A stretch of 64,000 bases of DNA from Propionibacterium australiense (lineage in GTDB: Bacteria; Actinomycetota; Actinomycetes; Propionibacteriales; Propionibacteriaceae), in assembly GCF_003666605.1 (NCBI RefSeq), contig NZ_RCIV01000013.1:1-64000 (forward strand), given 5' to 3'. Positions within the stretch are counted from its first letter, which is position 1. Every line of letters starts with the position of its first letter. Below the pieces are notes generated by a model. That model had not been told where the DNA came from. It was given only the letters and a program-made list of their open reading frames with translations, and did no database searches. Of the stretch, positions 51,108 through 60,552 are shown piece after piece. Made by a program: the position numbers and the translations under genes.

Positions 51108-51955
51108 TCACTGTCCGTCGGCGCCGCACTCGACGACGGGCAGCTCGCCGGCGTGCCCGGCCAGCCAGTCGGCCAGCACGTCGATCTCCTCGGTGACGTC
51201 CTCAAGCTCGCCCCCGGTGATGACGATGCTCATCGCGGCCAGACCCGAGCCGGTGTCGATGGTGCCCATCTGACGCATCGTCGAGACGCCGGTGTGCTCG
51301 TTGGTGCCCCAGCCCGACTTGGCGTGCCCGCCCTCGACGGTCTCGACGCCGACCGCCTGCGAGTCGACCAGATCGGCCATGAGCCGGTAGACGTGCTGCA
51401 CGGCGTCCTCGTCCGAGCAGGCCATCCAGGCGGCGAACCGCGCCTGGTCGGCACTCGACCACTGGGTCATGCCGAAACCGATGTCGCCGCCGAGCGCGGC
51501 ATTGGGCAGGGTCAGCGTCGACGTGTCGTCTGCCTCGCGCAGCAGGTTGTCGACCTTGGTGCTGGCCTGGTAGCCGTCGCCGAGCGTCTCGAACAGTGCA
51601 CTCGCCGCGTCGTTGTCGGACTCGGTGATCGCCAGCTTCGCCTGCTCGTCGAGTTCGTCCCCGCTTTCGCGCAGGGCCTCGATGGCGATCGGCACCTTGA
51701 TCGTCGACCACGCGGTGCTCTCGGGCACCTCGCCGGCCGTGACGACGTCGCCGTCGGCGGTCACGACCGACACCTGGGCGTCGTCGGGAAAGGCCGCGAC
51801 GAGGCCCTCGAGGACGACCTGCACCGAGGCTGCGGGGGCTCGACTGAGGAGCCGCCCGCAACGCAGCCGCTCAGTGCGAACGAACCGGTGAGGACGCACA
51901 CGAGCGAGAGGACGGCGAGGACGAGGTGGATGCGGCTGGGCGGACGAGAGGACAT
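51108..51955 (-). pseudogene. Class A beta-lactamase-fold lipoprotein, frameshifted in a C tract
   Basis: The first frame (from ATG 51955, GGAGGAA upstream) gives a lipoprotein signal: hydrophobic core, then lipobox A-L-S-G-C. It runs out of frame near residue 40. A second frame continues the mature protein with S-T-I-K (SxxK), E-S-D-N (SDN) and A-K-S-G-W (KSG), the three catalytic motifs of class A beta-lactamases and DD-peptidases. The two join at five C on the coding strand (51834-51838). One extra C would restore a single 282-residue frame. It may be a decayed gene, a sequencing error, or slippage control. Whether it hydrolyses beta-lactams cannot be inferred. Confidence 0.75.
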
Positions 51956-52161
51956 GGTGAGTCTTCCTCCGAAGAGGTCTGCACGGGGACAATGCCCCTC
52001 ATTATTCACCGGGCTCCTCTGCGGATCGCGGCACCGTGTCGGGGGATGGTCCCGAGCTGAATCCCCGGGGGTCTCCGCACGGCCTTCACCCAGACCCGTA
52101 GGGGTCCGGCCCTTAGGGATCCGGGCAGAAATCGGGACGTGCCGAGGGCAGGAATCTGGCC

Positions 52162-52190
52162 TACTATGAAACAGAGCAAGCGTTCTGTTT
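52162..52190 (+). promoter_or_regulatory. TetR-like operator behind a -10 element, upstream of the giant activase
   Basis: TACTAT at 52162-52167 is a plausible -10. AAACAGA (52169-52175) and TCTGTTT (52184-52190) form a seven-base inverted repeat directly downstream, over the likely start of transcription. No TetR gene is adjacent, so the regulator is unknown. Confidence 0.5.
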
Positions 52191-52228
52191 TCGGACGGTG
52201 CTCACCGGATCTCGAAGGAGAACAACGG

Positions 52229-55200
52229 ATGACTGACGAAGCCCTGCGCCTTGGCCTCGACGTCGGCTCGACGACGGTGAAGGCCGTCGTCATGCGCGGT
52301 CACGAGATGCTCTTCAGCGATTACCGGCGTCACAACGCCGACGTTCGCGGCGAGATGAAGCGGCTCCTGCTTGACATCGGTGAGCAGTTCCCCGACGACA
52401 CCCTCAAGGTCGCCATGACCGGTTCGGGTGGTCTCGGTATCGCCCGCATGATGAACGTCAGCTTCATCCAGGAGGTCATCGCCGCGACCGAGGCGATCGA
52501 GGAGCTCGACCCGGACGTCGACGTCGTCATCGAGCTCGGCGGCGAGGACGCCAAGATCACCTATCTGCACCCGACTCCCGAGCAGCGCATGAACGGCACC
52601 TGCGCCGGCGGTACCGGCGCCTTCATCGACCAGATGGCCTCGCTGCTGCGCACCGACGCCGGCGGCCTCGACGAGCTCGCCGGCCGCTACGAGAACATCT
52701 ACCCGATCGCCTCGCGCTGCGGCGTGTTCGCCAAGACCGACGTGCAGCCGCTCATCAACCAGGGCGCCCGCCACGAGGACATCGCCGCCTCGGTTTTCCA
52801 GGCCGTCGCCACCCAGACCGTCGCCGGCCTGGCCTGCGGCCGCCCGATCCGCGGCAAGGTCATCTTCCTCGGCGGGCCGCTGCACTTCCTGCCCGAGCTG
52901 CGTGAGGCGTTCCGGCGGGTCCTCGGCGAGCACGTCCAGGACTACGTCACCCCCGCCGACGGCCAGCTGTACGTCGCGGTCGGCGCCGCCTTCCTCGCCG
53001 ACGGCCCGGCGCTCTCGCTGCGTCACCTCGCCGAGATGCTCGACGGGGCCGGCGAGTCGACGGTGGCGTCCAAGACGATGCGTCCGCTGTTCCTCGACGA
53101 GGCCGAGCGCGTCGAGTTCAACGAACGCCACTCGGTGATCGACATCGAGCAGGCCGACATGAGCCAGGCCGTCGGCGACCTCTACCTGGGTATCGACGCC
53201 GGCTCGACGACCATCAAGTCGGTCCTCATCGACGACGACGGCAAGATCGTCCACTCCAGCTACGACTCCAACCAGGGCGACCCGGTCAAGGCGGCCGTCG
53301 CCATCGCAAGGGACGTCATCGCGGCCCTGCCCGAGGGCTCCACGATCGCCCGCTCCTGCGTCACCGGCTACGGCGAGGACCTCGTCAGGACCGCCCTGCA
53401 CGCCGACGAGGGCGAGATCGAGACGATGGCCCACTTCCGTGCCGCCCAGGTCGTCTGCCCCGGCGTGACGAGCGTCATCGACATCGGCGGTCAGGACATG
53501 AAGTTCGTCCGGATCCGCGAGGGCGTCGTCGACTCCATCGCGGTCAACGAGGCCTGCTCGGCCGGCTGCGGTTCCTTCCTGCAGACCTTCGCCGAGACGA
53601 TGGGCACCGACGTACGCGACTTCGCCACGGTCGGCATGCAGGCCCAGGCCCCCGTCGACCTCGGCAGCCGCTGCACCGTGTTCATGAACTCCTCGGTCAA
53701 GCAGGCCCAGAAGGAGGGCGCCGGCATGGCCGACATCTCCGCCGGCCTGTCCTACTCGGTCGTGCGCAACGCCCTCTACAAGGTGATGAAGCTGCGCGAC
53801 ACGGGTGAGCTCGGCGACAAGGTCGTGGCCCAGGGCGGCACCTTCCTCAACAACGCCGTGCTGCGCGCCTTCGAGCTGCTGACCGGCGTCAAGGTCAAGC
53901 GCCCCAACATCTCCGGCCACATGGGCGCCTACGGGGCCGCGCTCATCGCCAAGGCCCACGCCGCGCCGGGCGACGTCTCGGCCATGATGAGCCGTGACCT
54001 CGAGGGTTTCTCGGTGGAGTCCAGCCAGCGCATCTGCAAGCTGTGCCAGAACCACTGCAAGCTCACCATCACGACCTTCGACGACGGCTCCCGCCAGGTC
54101 TCCGGCAACCGCTGCGAGCGCGGCGCCAGCCTCGACGCCAAGCCGAGGAAGAGCGAGATCCCCAATCTGTACGACTACAAGTACAAGCGGATGTTCGCCT
54201 ACCGCCGGCTCACCGACAAGAAGGTCACCCGCGGCGAGATCGGCATGCCCCGCGCGCTGGGCATGTACGAGGACTACCCGCTGTGGTTCACGATCTTCAC
54301 CCAGCTCGGCTTCAAGGTGCTCATCTCGGGGCGCTCCAACCACGACCTGTTCGAGTCGGGCATGGAGTCGATCGCCTCCGAGAACGTCTGCTACCCGGCG
54401 AAACTGGCGCACGGCCACATCGAGTGGCTGCTCGACCACGGCGTCAAGAACATCTGGATGCCCTGCGTCAGCTTCGAGCGCAAGGAGATCGCCGAGGCGG
54501 ACAACAGCTTCAACTGCCCGATCGTGGCCTTCTACCCGCAGGTCATTGAGAAGAACGTCGAGCGGCTGCGCGAGCCCGGCATCACCTTCATGGCCCCGTT
54601 CCTCAACCTGAACGACCCCGACAAGCTGGCGGAACGCCTGGTCGACGTCCTGTCCGGCTGGGACATCGGGCTGCCCGAGATGAGGGCCGCCGTCGCGGCC
54701 GGGTTCGAGGAACTCGACAAGGCGAAGGCCGACATCCGGGCCGAGGGCGACCGCGCCATGCAGTACATGATCGAGCACGACATGCGCGGCATCGTGCTGG
54801 CCGGCCGCCCCTACCACGTCGATCCCGAGATCAACCATGGCATCCCCGACCAGATCACGCAGCTGGGCATGGTCGTCCTCTCCGAGGACGCGCTGACCAA
54901 CGGCATGCGCAGCACCGGTTTCAACCGGCCCCTGCGCGTACGGGACCAGTGGGTGTACCACACCCGCCTCTACGAGGCCGCCGCCCAGGTGCGCGCCAAC
55001 CCGAGGCTCAACCTGGTGCAGCTGAACTCCTTCGGCTGCGGCGTCGACGCCGTCACCACCGACCAGGTCCAGGACATCCTCGAACAGGCCGGTGACATTT
55101 ACACCGTCCTCAAGATCGACGAGGTCTCCAACCTCGGTGCCGCCCGGATCCGGCTGCGCTCGCTGCGCGCCGCGTCCGCCGAACGCGAGGAGGTCTCGCG

Positions 55201-56635
55201 TGAGGTCGACACGACGATCCGGCCCGAGCAGCCGGACGAGCTCATCACGGTGCCGGCGAGCGCGACCCCGCCCTACACCAAGCAGATGCGCAAGACCCAC
55301 ACGGTCTACCTGCCGCAGATGTCCCCGATCCACTTCCAGGCCATCGAGCCGCTGTTCCGGCGCGCCGGCTACACGATGGAGCTGCTCGAGCACGCTACCC
55401 GCGAGGACATGGAGTGCGGCCTGAAGTACGTCAACAACGACGCCTGCTTCCCTGCGATCATGGTCATCGGCCAGCTCATCAACAAGTTCATCACCGGCGG
55501 CGCCGACCCCGACGCCTCCGTCGTGGCGATCTCCCAGACCGGCGGCATGTGCCGCGCGACGAACTACGTCGGCATGCTCCGCCGCGGGCTGAAGGCCGCC
55601 GGCTACGAGCAGGTGCCGGTGCTGGCCGTCTCGGCCCAGGGCCTGGAGTCCAACCCGGGCTTCAAACTGACCCCGACCCTCATCCACTCGGCGATCCAGG
55701 GCCTGGTCCTCATGGACCTGCTCCAGGAGGTGCTGCTGCGCGTCCGCCCCTACGAGCGCGAGGAGGGCTCGGCGATGCGGCTCTACGGGCGCTGGAACAC
55801 CCTGGTGCGCGAGTTCATGGCCGACCCGTCGTTCTCGCCCACCGAGGGCCGCAAGCTCGGGTTCAAGTGGCTGTGCCGCCAGATGGTCAGGGAGTTCGAT
55901 GAGCTGCCGCTGCTCGACATCCCCCGCAAGCCGCGCGTGGGCGTCGTCGGCGAGATCCTCGTGAAGTTCCAGCCGGACGCCAACAACAACGTCATCGGCG
56001 TCATCGAGGACGAGGGCTGCGAGGCCGTCATGCCGGGCCTCATGGGCTTCTTCCTGCAGTCGCTGGAGACCGGGCAGTGGCGCTACGAGAACTTCGGTCT
56101 CGACAAGACCGGACGCCACGTCAAGAAGATGCTGCTGTGGTACATCGAGCAGCTCCAGAAGACCGCCCACAAGGCCCTGGCCGGCGCGAACGGCAAGTTC
56201 GAGGTGCCCGAGCGGATCCACGACATGGCCACGCGCGCCCAGCGGGTCATCTCGCTCGGCACCCAGGCCGGTGAGGGCTGGCTGCTCGTCGCCGAGATGA
56301 TGCACCTCATCGAGCACGGCACGCCGAACATCATCTGCGCCCAGCCGTTCGCCTGCCTGCCCAACCACGTGGTCGGGCGCGGCATGTTCAAGACGCTGCG
56401 CGAACTGTACCCGCAGGCCAACATCACCTCGATCGACTACGATCCCGGCGCCTCCGAGGTCAACCAGCTCAACCGCATCAAGCTGATGATCGCCACCGCC
56501 TTCAAGAACGAGAAGACCGTCGGCCTGAGGCAGTGGCAGTCGGACTTCGACACGGCCTCCCCGCTCGACGCCGCCTCCCCGGCGAGCCCGGACATCCGCG
56601 TCGACGACGGCAGCTCCGTGGGTTCGCGGGTCTGA
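52229..56635 (+). CDS. Giant 2-hydroxyacyl-CoA dehydratase activase-like protein
   Basis: A 1468-residue fusion. Residues about 8-290 and 320-585 are two BadF/HgdC-type ASKHA ATPase domains. Each has a D-x-G-S-T-T-x-K nucleotide loop and the two Cys motifs (C-A-G-G-T-G and S-R-C-G-V-F; C-S-A-G-C-G and S-R-C-T-V-F) that in HgdC hold a shared [4Fe-4S] cluster. A C-x-x-C-x-x-x-C motif follows near 602-608. Then come a DUF2229 domain (from about 670) and a dehydratase-subunit-like C-terminus (from about 1020). HgdC needs a dimer to make one cluster, so the two domains could form it within one chain. GAAGGAG precedes the ATG. Substrate unknown. Confidence 0.88.
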   Translation: MTDEALRLGLDVGSTTVKAVVMRGHEMLFSDYRRHNADVRGEMKRLLLDIGEQFPDDTLKVAMTGSGGLGIARMMNVSFIQEVIAATEAIEELDPDVDVVIELGGEDAKITYLHPTPEQRMNGTCAGGTGAFIDQMASLLRTDAGGLDELAGRYENIYPIASRCGVFAKTDVQPLINQGARHEDIAASVFQAVATQTVAGLACGRPIRGKVIFLGGPLHFLPELREAFRRVLGEHVQDYVTPADGQLYVAVGAAFLADGPALSLRHLAEMLDGAGESTVASKTMRPLFLDEAERVEFNERHSVIDIEQADMSQAVGDLYLGIDAGSTTIKSVLIDDDGKIVHSSYDSNQGDPVKAAVAIARDVIAALPEGSTIARSCVTGYGEDLVRTALHADEGEIETMAHFRAAQVVCPGVTSVIDIGGQDMKFVRIREGVVDSIAVNEACSAGCGSFLQTFAETMGTDVRDFATVGMQAQAPVDLGSRCTVFMNSSVKQAQKEGAGMADISAGLSYSVVRNALYKVMKLRDTGELGDKVVAQGGTFLNNAVLRAFELLTGVKVKRPNISGHMGAYGAALIAKAHAAPGDVSAMMSRDLEGFSVESSQRICKLCQNHCKLTITTFDDGSRQVSGNRCERGASLDAKPRKSEIPNLYDYKYKRMFAYRRLTDKKVTRGEIGMPRALGMYEDYPLWFTIFTQLGFKVLISGRSNHDLFESGMESIASENVCYPAKLAHGHIEWLLDHGVKNIWMPCVSFERKEIAEADNSFNCPIVAFYPQVIEKNVERLREPGITFMAPFLNLNDPDKLAERLVDVLSGWDIGLPEMRAAVAAGFEELDKAKADIRAEGDRAMQYMIEHDMRGIVLAGRPYHVDPEINHGIPDQITQLGMVVLSEDALTNGMRSTGFNRPLRVRDQWVYHTRLYEAAAQVRANPRLNLVQLNSFGCGVDAVTTDQVQDILEQAGDIYTVLKIDEVSNLGAARIRLRSLRAASAEREEVSREVDTTIRPEQPDELITVPASATPPYTKQMRKTHTVYLPQMSPIHFQAIEPLFRRAGYTMELLEHATREDMECGLKYVNNDACFPAIMVIGQLINKFITGGADPDASVVAISQTGGMCRATNYVGMLRRGLKAAGYEQVPVLAVSAQGLESNPGFKLTPTLIHSAIQGLVLMDLLQEVLLRVRPYEREEGSAMRLYGRWNTLVREFMADPSFSPTEGRKLGFKWLCRQMVREFDELPLLDIPRKPRVGVVGEILVKFQPDANNNVIGVIEDEGCEAVMPGLMGFFLQSLETGQWRYENFGLDKTGRHVKKMLLWYIEQLQKTAHKALAGANGKFEVPERIHDMATRAQRVISLGTQAGEGWLLVAEMMHLIEHGTPNIICAQPFACLPNHVVGRGMFKTLRELYPQANITSIDYDPGASEVNQLNRIKLMIATAFKNEKTVGLRQWQSDFDTASPLDAASPASPDIRVDDGSSVGSRV

Positions 56636-56663
56636 GCGCAGGCCGTTCGGTGCCCCGGCACCG

Positions 56664-56733
56664 CCGGGCGGCTGCCGCGGGGCAGCCCGGGGACGTCCTG
56701 TCACCCGTCCCGGCCCCGGGAAACGCCCGGGGC
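56664..56733 (+). terminator. Double hairpin after the giant activase gene
   Basis: A first hairpin pairs 56664-56676 with 56681-56690 (with a two-base bulge). A second pairs 56713-56720 with 56726-56733 (8 bp). Both lie between the activase stop and the converging NadB-like gene and could stop transcription from both sides. Confidence 0.65.
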
Positions 56734-56739
56734 GGTGGC

Positions 56740-58332
56740 TCAGTGCTGGTCCGACGGTTTCTCGACGGCGCTGCTGCGCACGCGCAGGCGGCCGTCCTCG
56801 TCCAGCCTGATGCGGATGGTCCGCACCCACTTCTCGCTGCTGCCCGGGTGATCGGCGCGACGGTGCCAGCCGCGTGACTCGGGGCGGGCCTTGGCGGCGG
56901 CGAGGACGGCGGAACCGGTCAGCCGCAGGTTCGTCGCCGACAGCGCCGGGCCGCTGAACGGTGCTCCGGTCGGCATCGTGACGAGCCCGTCTGCGGCGCG
57001 CGCCAGCTCGGTGTGCTCGCGCAGGAGGCCGGCGGCCTGCCCGGCCCGGGTGATGCGCTGCCGGGCGGCGGCGGGCACGCAGCCACCCGGTTCCCGACCG
57101 ACGGGTTCGCCCGGCTCGTCGAACGAGCCGGCCGTGCGGGCCAGGTGGGCTCCGACGGTGAAGCCGCCGACGAGGGCCTCGATGAGTCCCGCGTCCGGCG
57201 GACCGGCCGCGCCGCGGGCCCCGGTGCAGGCGGCCTCGCCGGCCGCGTACAGGCCGGGGACGCTGCTCGCGCCGTCAAGGTCGACGCTGATGCCGCCGAT
57301 CATCGTCTGCACGGCGGGGCGGACCGGTATCGGCGTGCGCGTCGGATCGATCCCGCGGGCACGGCAGGCTGCCAGCGTGGCGGACAGGGGAGGGGAGTCC
57401 CAGGTCAGCGCGCCGAGGCGGGTGCCGTCCAGGAAGAGCCGCTGACCGGTGCGGCTGGCCAACCAGTCGTGGATCGCCATCGCCAGTTCCTCGGCGGGCG
57501 TCTCGTCCCCGCCGAACTCGGTCAGCGCGGGGCGGCCCTGCGCGTCGACGAGCCGGGCGCCGGCCAAGCGCAGCTCGCGTCCCAGAGGAATCGCCGGGTC
57601 GAGGGGGATGGCCAGCCCGGCGGGCAGGTCGACAGCGGTCGGGACGTAGGCGGTGAACTCCATGTCGCGCAGCTCGGCGCCGGCGCGCAGCGCCATCGCG
57701 GCGGCATCGCCGGTGGCGGTCGGCGGGGCGGCCGTGCGGGCCCAGAACTGCTGGGCGCCGCCGCCGGCCAGCAGGAGGACGGGCGCCAGATAGTCCCCGA
57801 TCGTCCCATCGGTCCCCATCGCGCGCAGCCCCGCGACGGCGCCGCGGTCATCGGTGAGGATGTCGATGCCGCGGGTACCGGTCTCGATCAGCAGGCTCGA
57901 ACCCAGGCGCCCGGCCATGGCGCGCACCAACGCCGTGAGGCTGCGCTGCACCCGGTAGCCGTTCGTCTCGTAGCGACCGGTCCGCAGGGCGTCGGCGCGC
58001 TCGATGAACTCCATGACCTTGGCGTGGACCAGTGGCGCGGTCACCAGCAGCTGCCGCAGCGCCTTCCTGTCTGCGAGGCCGAACCCCCTTGCCGGCGCGT
58101 TCTCGTCGTCCTCCTGCCCGAAGCCGGCCGCGAGGTGCCCGGTGGAGATCGCGGTGGCCGAGTCGAGCAGTGTCCCGCCGGTCAGCAGGATCGTGTCGAC
58201 GCCCGCATCGGCCAGCTGCATGGCGGCGGTCAGCCCCGCGGCGCCTGCGCCGAGGACCACGACACGGGCCCGCCGCACCCAACCGGGCGAGTCCGTGCCG
58301 AGCTGCCGCGCTGATCGCATCGTCGCCGCCAT
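56740..58332 (-). CDS. NadB-like FAD-dependent oxidoreductase (L-aspartate oxidase/fumarate reductase family)
   Basis: A 530-residue flavoprotein. The FAD loop V-V-V-L-G-A-G-A-A-G-L-T-A-A lies near residue 25. The C-terminal FAD motif G-G-I-S-V-D-L-D-G-A, V-P-G-L-Y-A-A-G-E is present. However, the catalytic His/Arg segment that follows in NadB (T-G-x-H-G-A-N-R-x-x-x-N-S-L-L-E) reads T-G-A-R-G-A-A-G-P-P-D-A-G-L-I-E. Both the His and the Arg are missing. It is thus unlikely to be an ordinary L-aspartate oxidase or fumarate reductase. AGGAGG precedes the ATG at 58332. No nadA or nadC lies nearby, which also argues against NAD synthesis. Confidence 0.8.
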   Translation of the reverse strand: MAATMRSARQLGTDSPGWVRRARVVVLGAGAAGLTAAMQLADAGVDTILLTGGTLLDSATAISTGHLAAGFGQEDDENAPARGFGLADRKALRQLLVTAPLVHAKVMEFIERADALRTGRYETNGYRVQRSLTALVRAMAGRLGSSLLIETGTRGIDILTDDRGAVAGLRAMGTDGTIGDYLAPVLLLAGGGAQQFWARTAAPPTATGDAAAMALRAGAELRDMEFTAYVPTAVDLPAGLAIPLDPAIPLGRELRLAGARLVDAQGRPALTEFGGDETPAEELAMAIHDWLASRTGQRLFLDGTRLGALTWDSPPLSATLAACRARGIDPTRTPIPVRPAVQTMIGGISVDLDGASSVPGLYAAGEAACTGARGAAGPPDAGLIEALVGGFTVGAHLARTAGSFDEPGEPVGREPGGCVPAAARQRITRAGQAAGLLREHTELARAADGLVTMPTGAPFSGPALSATNLRLTGSAVLAAAKARPESRGWHRRADHPGSSEKWVRTIRIRLDEDGRLRVRSSAVEKPSDQH

Positions 58333-58461
58333 TGGCCCACCTCCTGGAGAAGTGCCGTCGCAGTTCAGCATGCCACGGGGAACCCCTTGCCCAGGAAGCG
58401 ACACCGGCAGTGACACAATGGGCCCACACCGTTGAGTCGTCGACGACCACCAGGAGTTCTC

Positions 58462-58905
58462 ATGCGCATCGCCTTCGGCGCGGATCATGCCGGCTACGAA
58501 CTGAAGGGGCGTCTCGTCGAGTACGTCCGCTCCAAGGGCCACGAGGTCATCGACGTGGGTACCCACGGCCCGGACAGCGTCGACTATCCCTCGTTCGGCA
58601 GGGCCGCGGCGCAGCAGGTCCTCGACGGCGCGGCAGAGCTCGCCGTCCTCGTGTGCGGCACCGGTGTCGGCATCGGGATGAGTGCCGGCAAGATGCCCGG
58701 CATCCGCTGCGCGATGGTCTCCGAGCCCTACTCGGCACGCCTGGCCCGTCAGCACAACGACGCCAATGTGCTGGCGATCGGTTCGCGCGTCCTCGGCCCC
58801 GGCCTGGCCGAGATGATCGTCGACGAGTTCCTCCAGACCGCGTTCGAGGGCGGGCGCCACGCCCGGCGGGTCGGCATGATCGAGCAGTCCGGCGGGGAGA
58901 ACTGA
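58462..58905 (+). CDS. rpiB: Ribose-5-phosphate isomerase B
   Basis: A 147-residue RpiB/LacAB-fold isomerase that interconverts ribose 5-phosphate and ribulose 5-phosphate in the pentose phosphate pathway. It has F-G-A-D-H-A-G-Y-E-L-K, V-D-Y-P and the catalytic-Cys motif V-C-G-T-G-V-G-I-G-M-S-A-G-K, with H-N-D-A-N-V-L downstream. AGGAG lies six bases before the ATG at 58462. It is divergent from the NadB-like gene. Confidence 0.93.
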   Translation: MRIAFGADHAGYELKGRLVEYVRSKGHEVIDVGTHGPDSVDYPSFGRAAAQQVLDGAAELAVLVCGTGVGIGMSAGKMPGIRCAMVSEPYSARLARQHNDANVLAIGSRVLGPGLAEMIVDEFLQTAFEGGRHARRVGMIEQSGGEN

Positions 58906-58998
58906 CCGGCGGGAGTGGTTGCCGGTGGGCGAAACCGCTGACCGCCCGGACGCAACCCACTGGCCCGAAAACGGTGCGAAGCGACTATGGTCAGGGCT

Positions 58999-60552
58999 AT
59001 GAGAATTGGTATACCAAGGGAGTCGTTGCCCGGTGAACAACGGGTCGCGGCAACACCCAAGACGGTTCCACAGCTCATCAAGCTGGGTTACAGCGTCGTA
59101 GTCGAGCAGGGCGCGGGTGAACGCGCCTCCTACCTGGACGATGAATACGAGGCGGCGGGCGCCGGGCTGGTCGACACGGAGACGGTGTGGGCCAGCGATG
59201 TCGTCATGGCCGTCAACGAGCCGAGCGTCGAGGAACTGGGCATGATGCGGCCCGGCGCGACGCTCATCACCTTCCTCCACCCACGAGCCAATCCGGACCT
59301 GGTCGAGGCCCTCCAGAAGGCCGGCGTCACCGGCCTGAGCATGGACATGGTGCCCCGCATCTCCCGAGCTCAGGCCATGGATGCCCTGAGCTCAACCGCC
59401 AGCATCGCCGGCTACCGCGCCGTTGTCGAGTCCGCCTACGCGTACGGCAAGACCTTCGCCGGCCAGGTCACCGCGGCAGGCAAGACGGCCCCGGCGAAGG
59501 TCCTCGTCGTCGGCACCGGTGTCGCGGGCCTGGCGGCGGTCGGTGCCGCCAAGTCCATGGGCGCCGAGGTCTTCGCCACCGACGTCCGGCCCGAGACGGC
59601 CGAGCAGGTCGAGTCGATGGGCGGCACCTTCCTGCACGTCCGCGCCGCGGCCGACGATCAGGGCGTCAGCGCCGACGGCTACGCCAAGGAGACCTCCGAG
59701 GATTACAACAAGCGGGCCGCCGAGCTCTACGCCGAGCAGTGCGAGAAGGTCGACATCATCATCCTCACGGCCGCCATCCCCGGCAAGCCCAGCCCGAAGC
59801 TCATCACGGCCGACATGGTCGCCTCGATGAAGTCCGGCTCGGTCATCGTCGACATGGCCGCCCTCGGCGGCGGCAACTGCGTGCTCACCCGCCCGGGCGA
59901 GGAGTACACGACCGACAACGGCATCCACATCATCGGCTACACCGACATGGCCAGCCGGCTGCCCGCCCAGGCCAGCCAGATGTACGCCATGAACATGGTG
60001 AACCTGGCCAGGCTGGCCACCCCGGGCAAGGACGGCCTGCTCGTCATCGACTTCGACGACGAGGTGCTGCGCAATATGACGGTGACCCGCGACGGCGAGA
60101 TCACCTTCCCGCCGCCGCCGATCCAGGTCTCGGCGGCTCCGGCCGCCTCGGCCGGCCAGGCCGGGCCGGAGCCGGAACCGGAGAAGCCCAAGAAGGAACG
60201 GCCCTGGTGGTTCCTGCTGCTCGTCGTCGGCCTGCTGTCCGTGGTGCTCATCGCCCTGCTGACCTTCGCGCCGGGCAGCTTCGTCAGCCTGTTCGGCACC
60301 TTCGCCCTGGCCTGCGTCGTGGGCTACTACGTGGTGTGGAACGTCTCGCACGCACTGCACACCCCCCTGATGAGCGTCACCAACGCCATCAGCGGCATCA
60401 TCATCGTCGGCGCGCTGATGCAGCTGCCCAAGGACAACATGGCGATCACGATCATCGCGGCCCTGGGCGTGCTCGTCGCGTCGATCAACATCTTCGGCGG
60501 CTTCTCGGTCACACGCCGGATGCTCAACATGTTCAGGAAGGGTGATCGCTGA
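58999..60552 (+). CDS. pntA: NAD(P) transhydrogenase subunit alpha
   Basis: A 517-residue subunit. It includes the full NAD(H)-binding domain (I-G-I-P-R-E-S start, then [11 protein letters not shown]). A linker rich in Pro and Glu (about 375-400) leads to the four membrane helices at the C-terminus. This is the fused form seen in E. coli (510 aa), not the split form. The ATG at 58999 begins the canonical sequence; an upstream ATG at 58987 is less likely. It overlaps pntB by one base. The complex moves hydride from NADH to NADP, driven by the proton gradient. Confidence 0.95.
   Translation: MRIGIPRESLPGEQRVAATPKTVPQLIKLGYSVVVEQGAGERASYLDDEYEAAGAGLVDTETVWASDVVMAVNEPSVEELGMMRPGATLITFLHPRANPDLVEALQKAGVTGLSMDMVPRISRAQAMDALSSTASIAGYRAVVESAYAYGKTFAGQVTAAGKTAPAKVLVVGTGVAGLAAVGAAKSMGAEVFATDVRPETAEQVESMGGTFLHVRAAADDQGVSADGYAKETSEDYNKRAAELYAEQCEKVDIIILTAAIPGKPSPKLITADMVASMKSGSVIVDMAALGGGNCVLTRPGEEYTTDNGIHIIGYTDMASRLPAQASQMYAMNMVNLARLATPGKDGLLVIDFDDEVLRNMTVTRDGEITFPPPPIQVSAAPAASAGQAGPEPEPEKPKKERPWWFLLLVVGLLSVVLIALLTFAPGSFVSLFGTFALACVVGYYVVWNVSHALHTPLMSVTNAISGIIIVGALMQLPKDNMAITIIAALGVLVASINIFGGFSVTRRMLNMFRKGDR

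Noticed and set aside
52202-56830. 1542-codon open frame opposite the giant activase gene.
   Set aside because: Antisense shadow with repetitive L/V/D/G/H composition and no recognisable domain.
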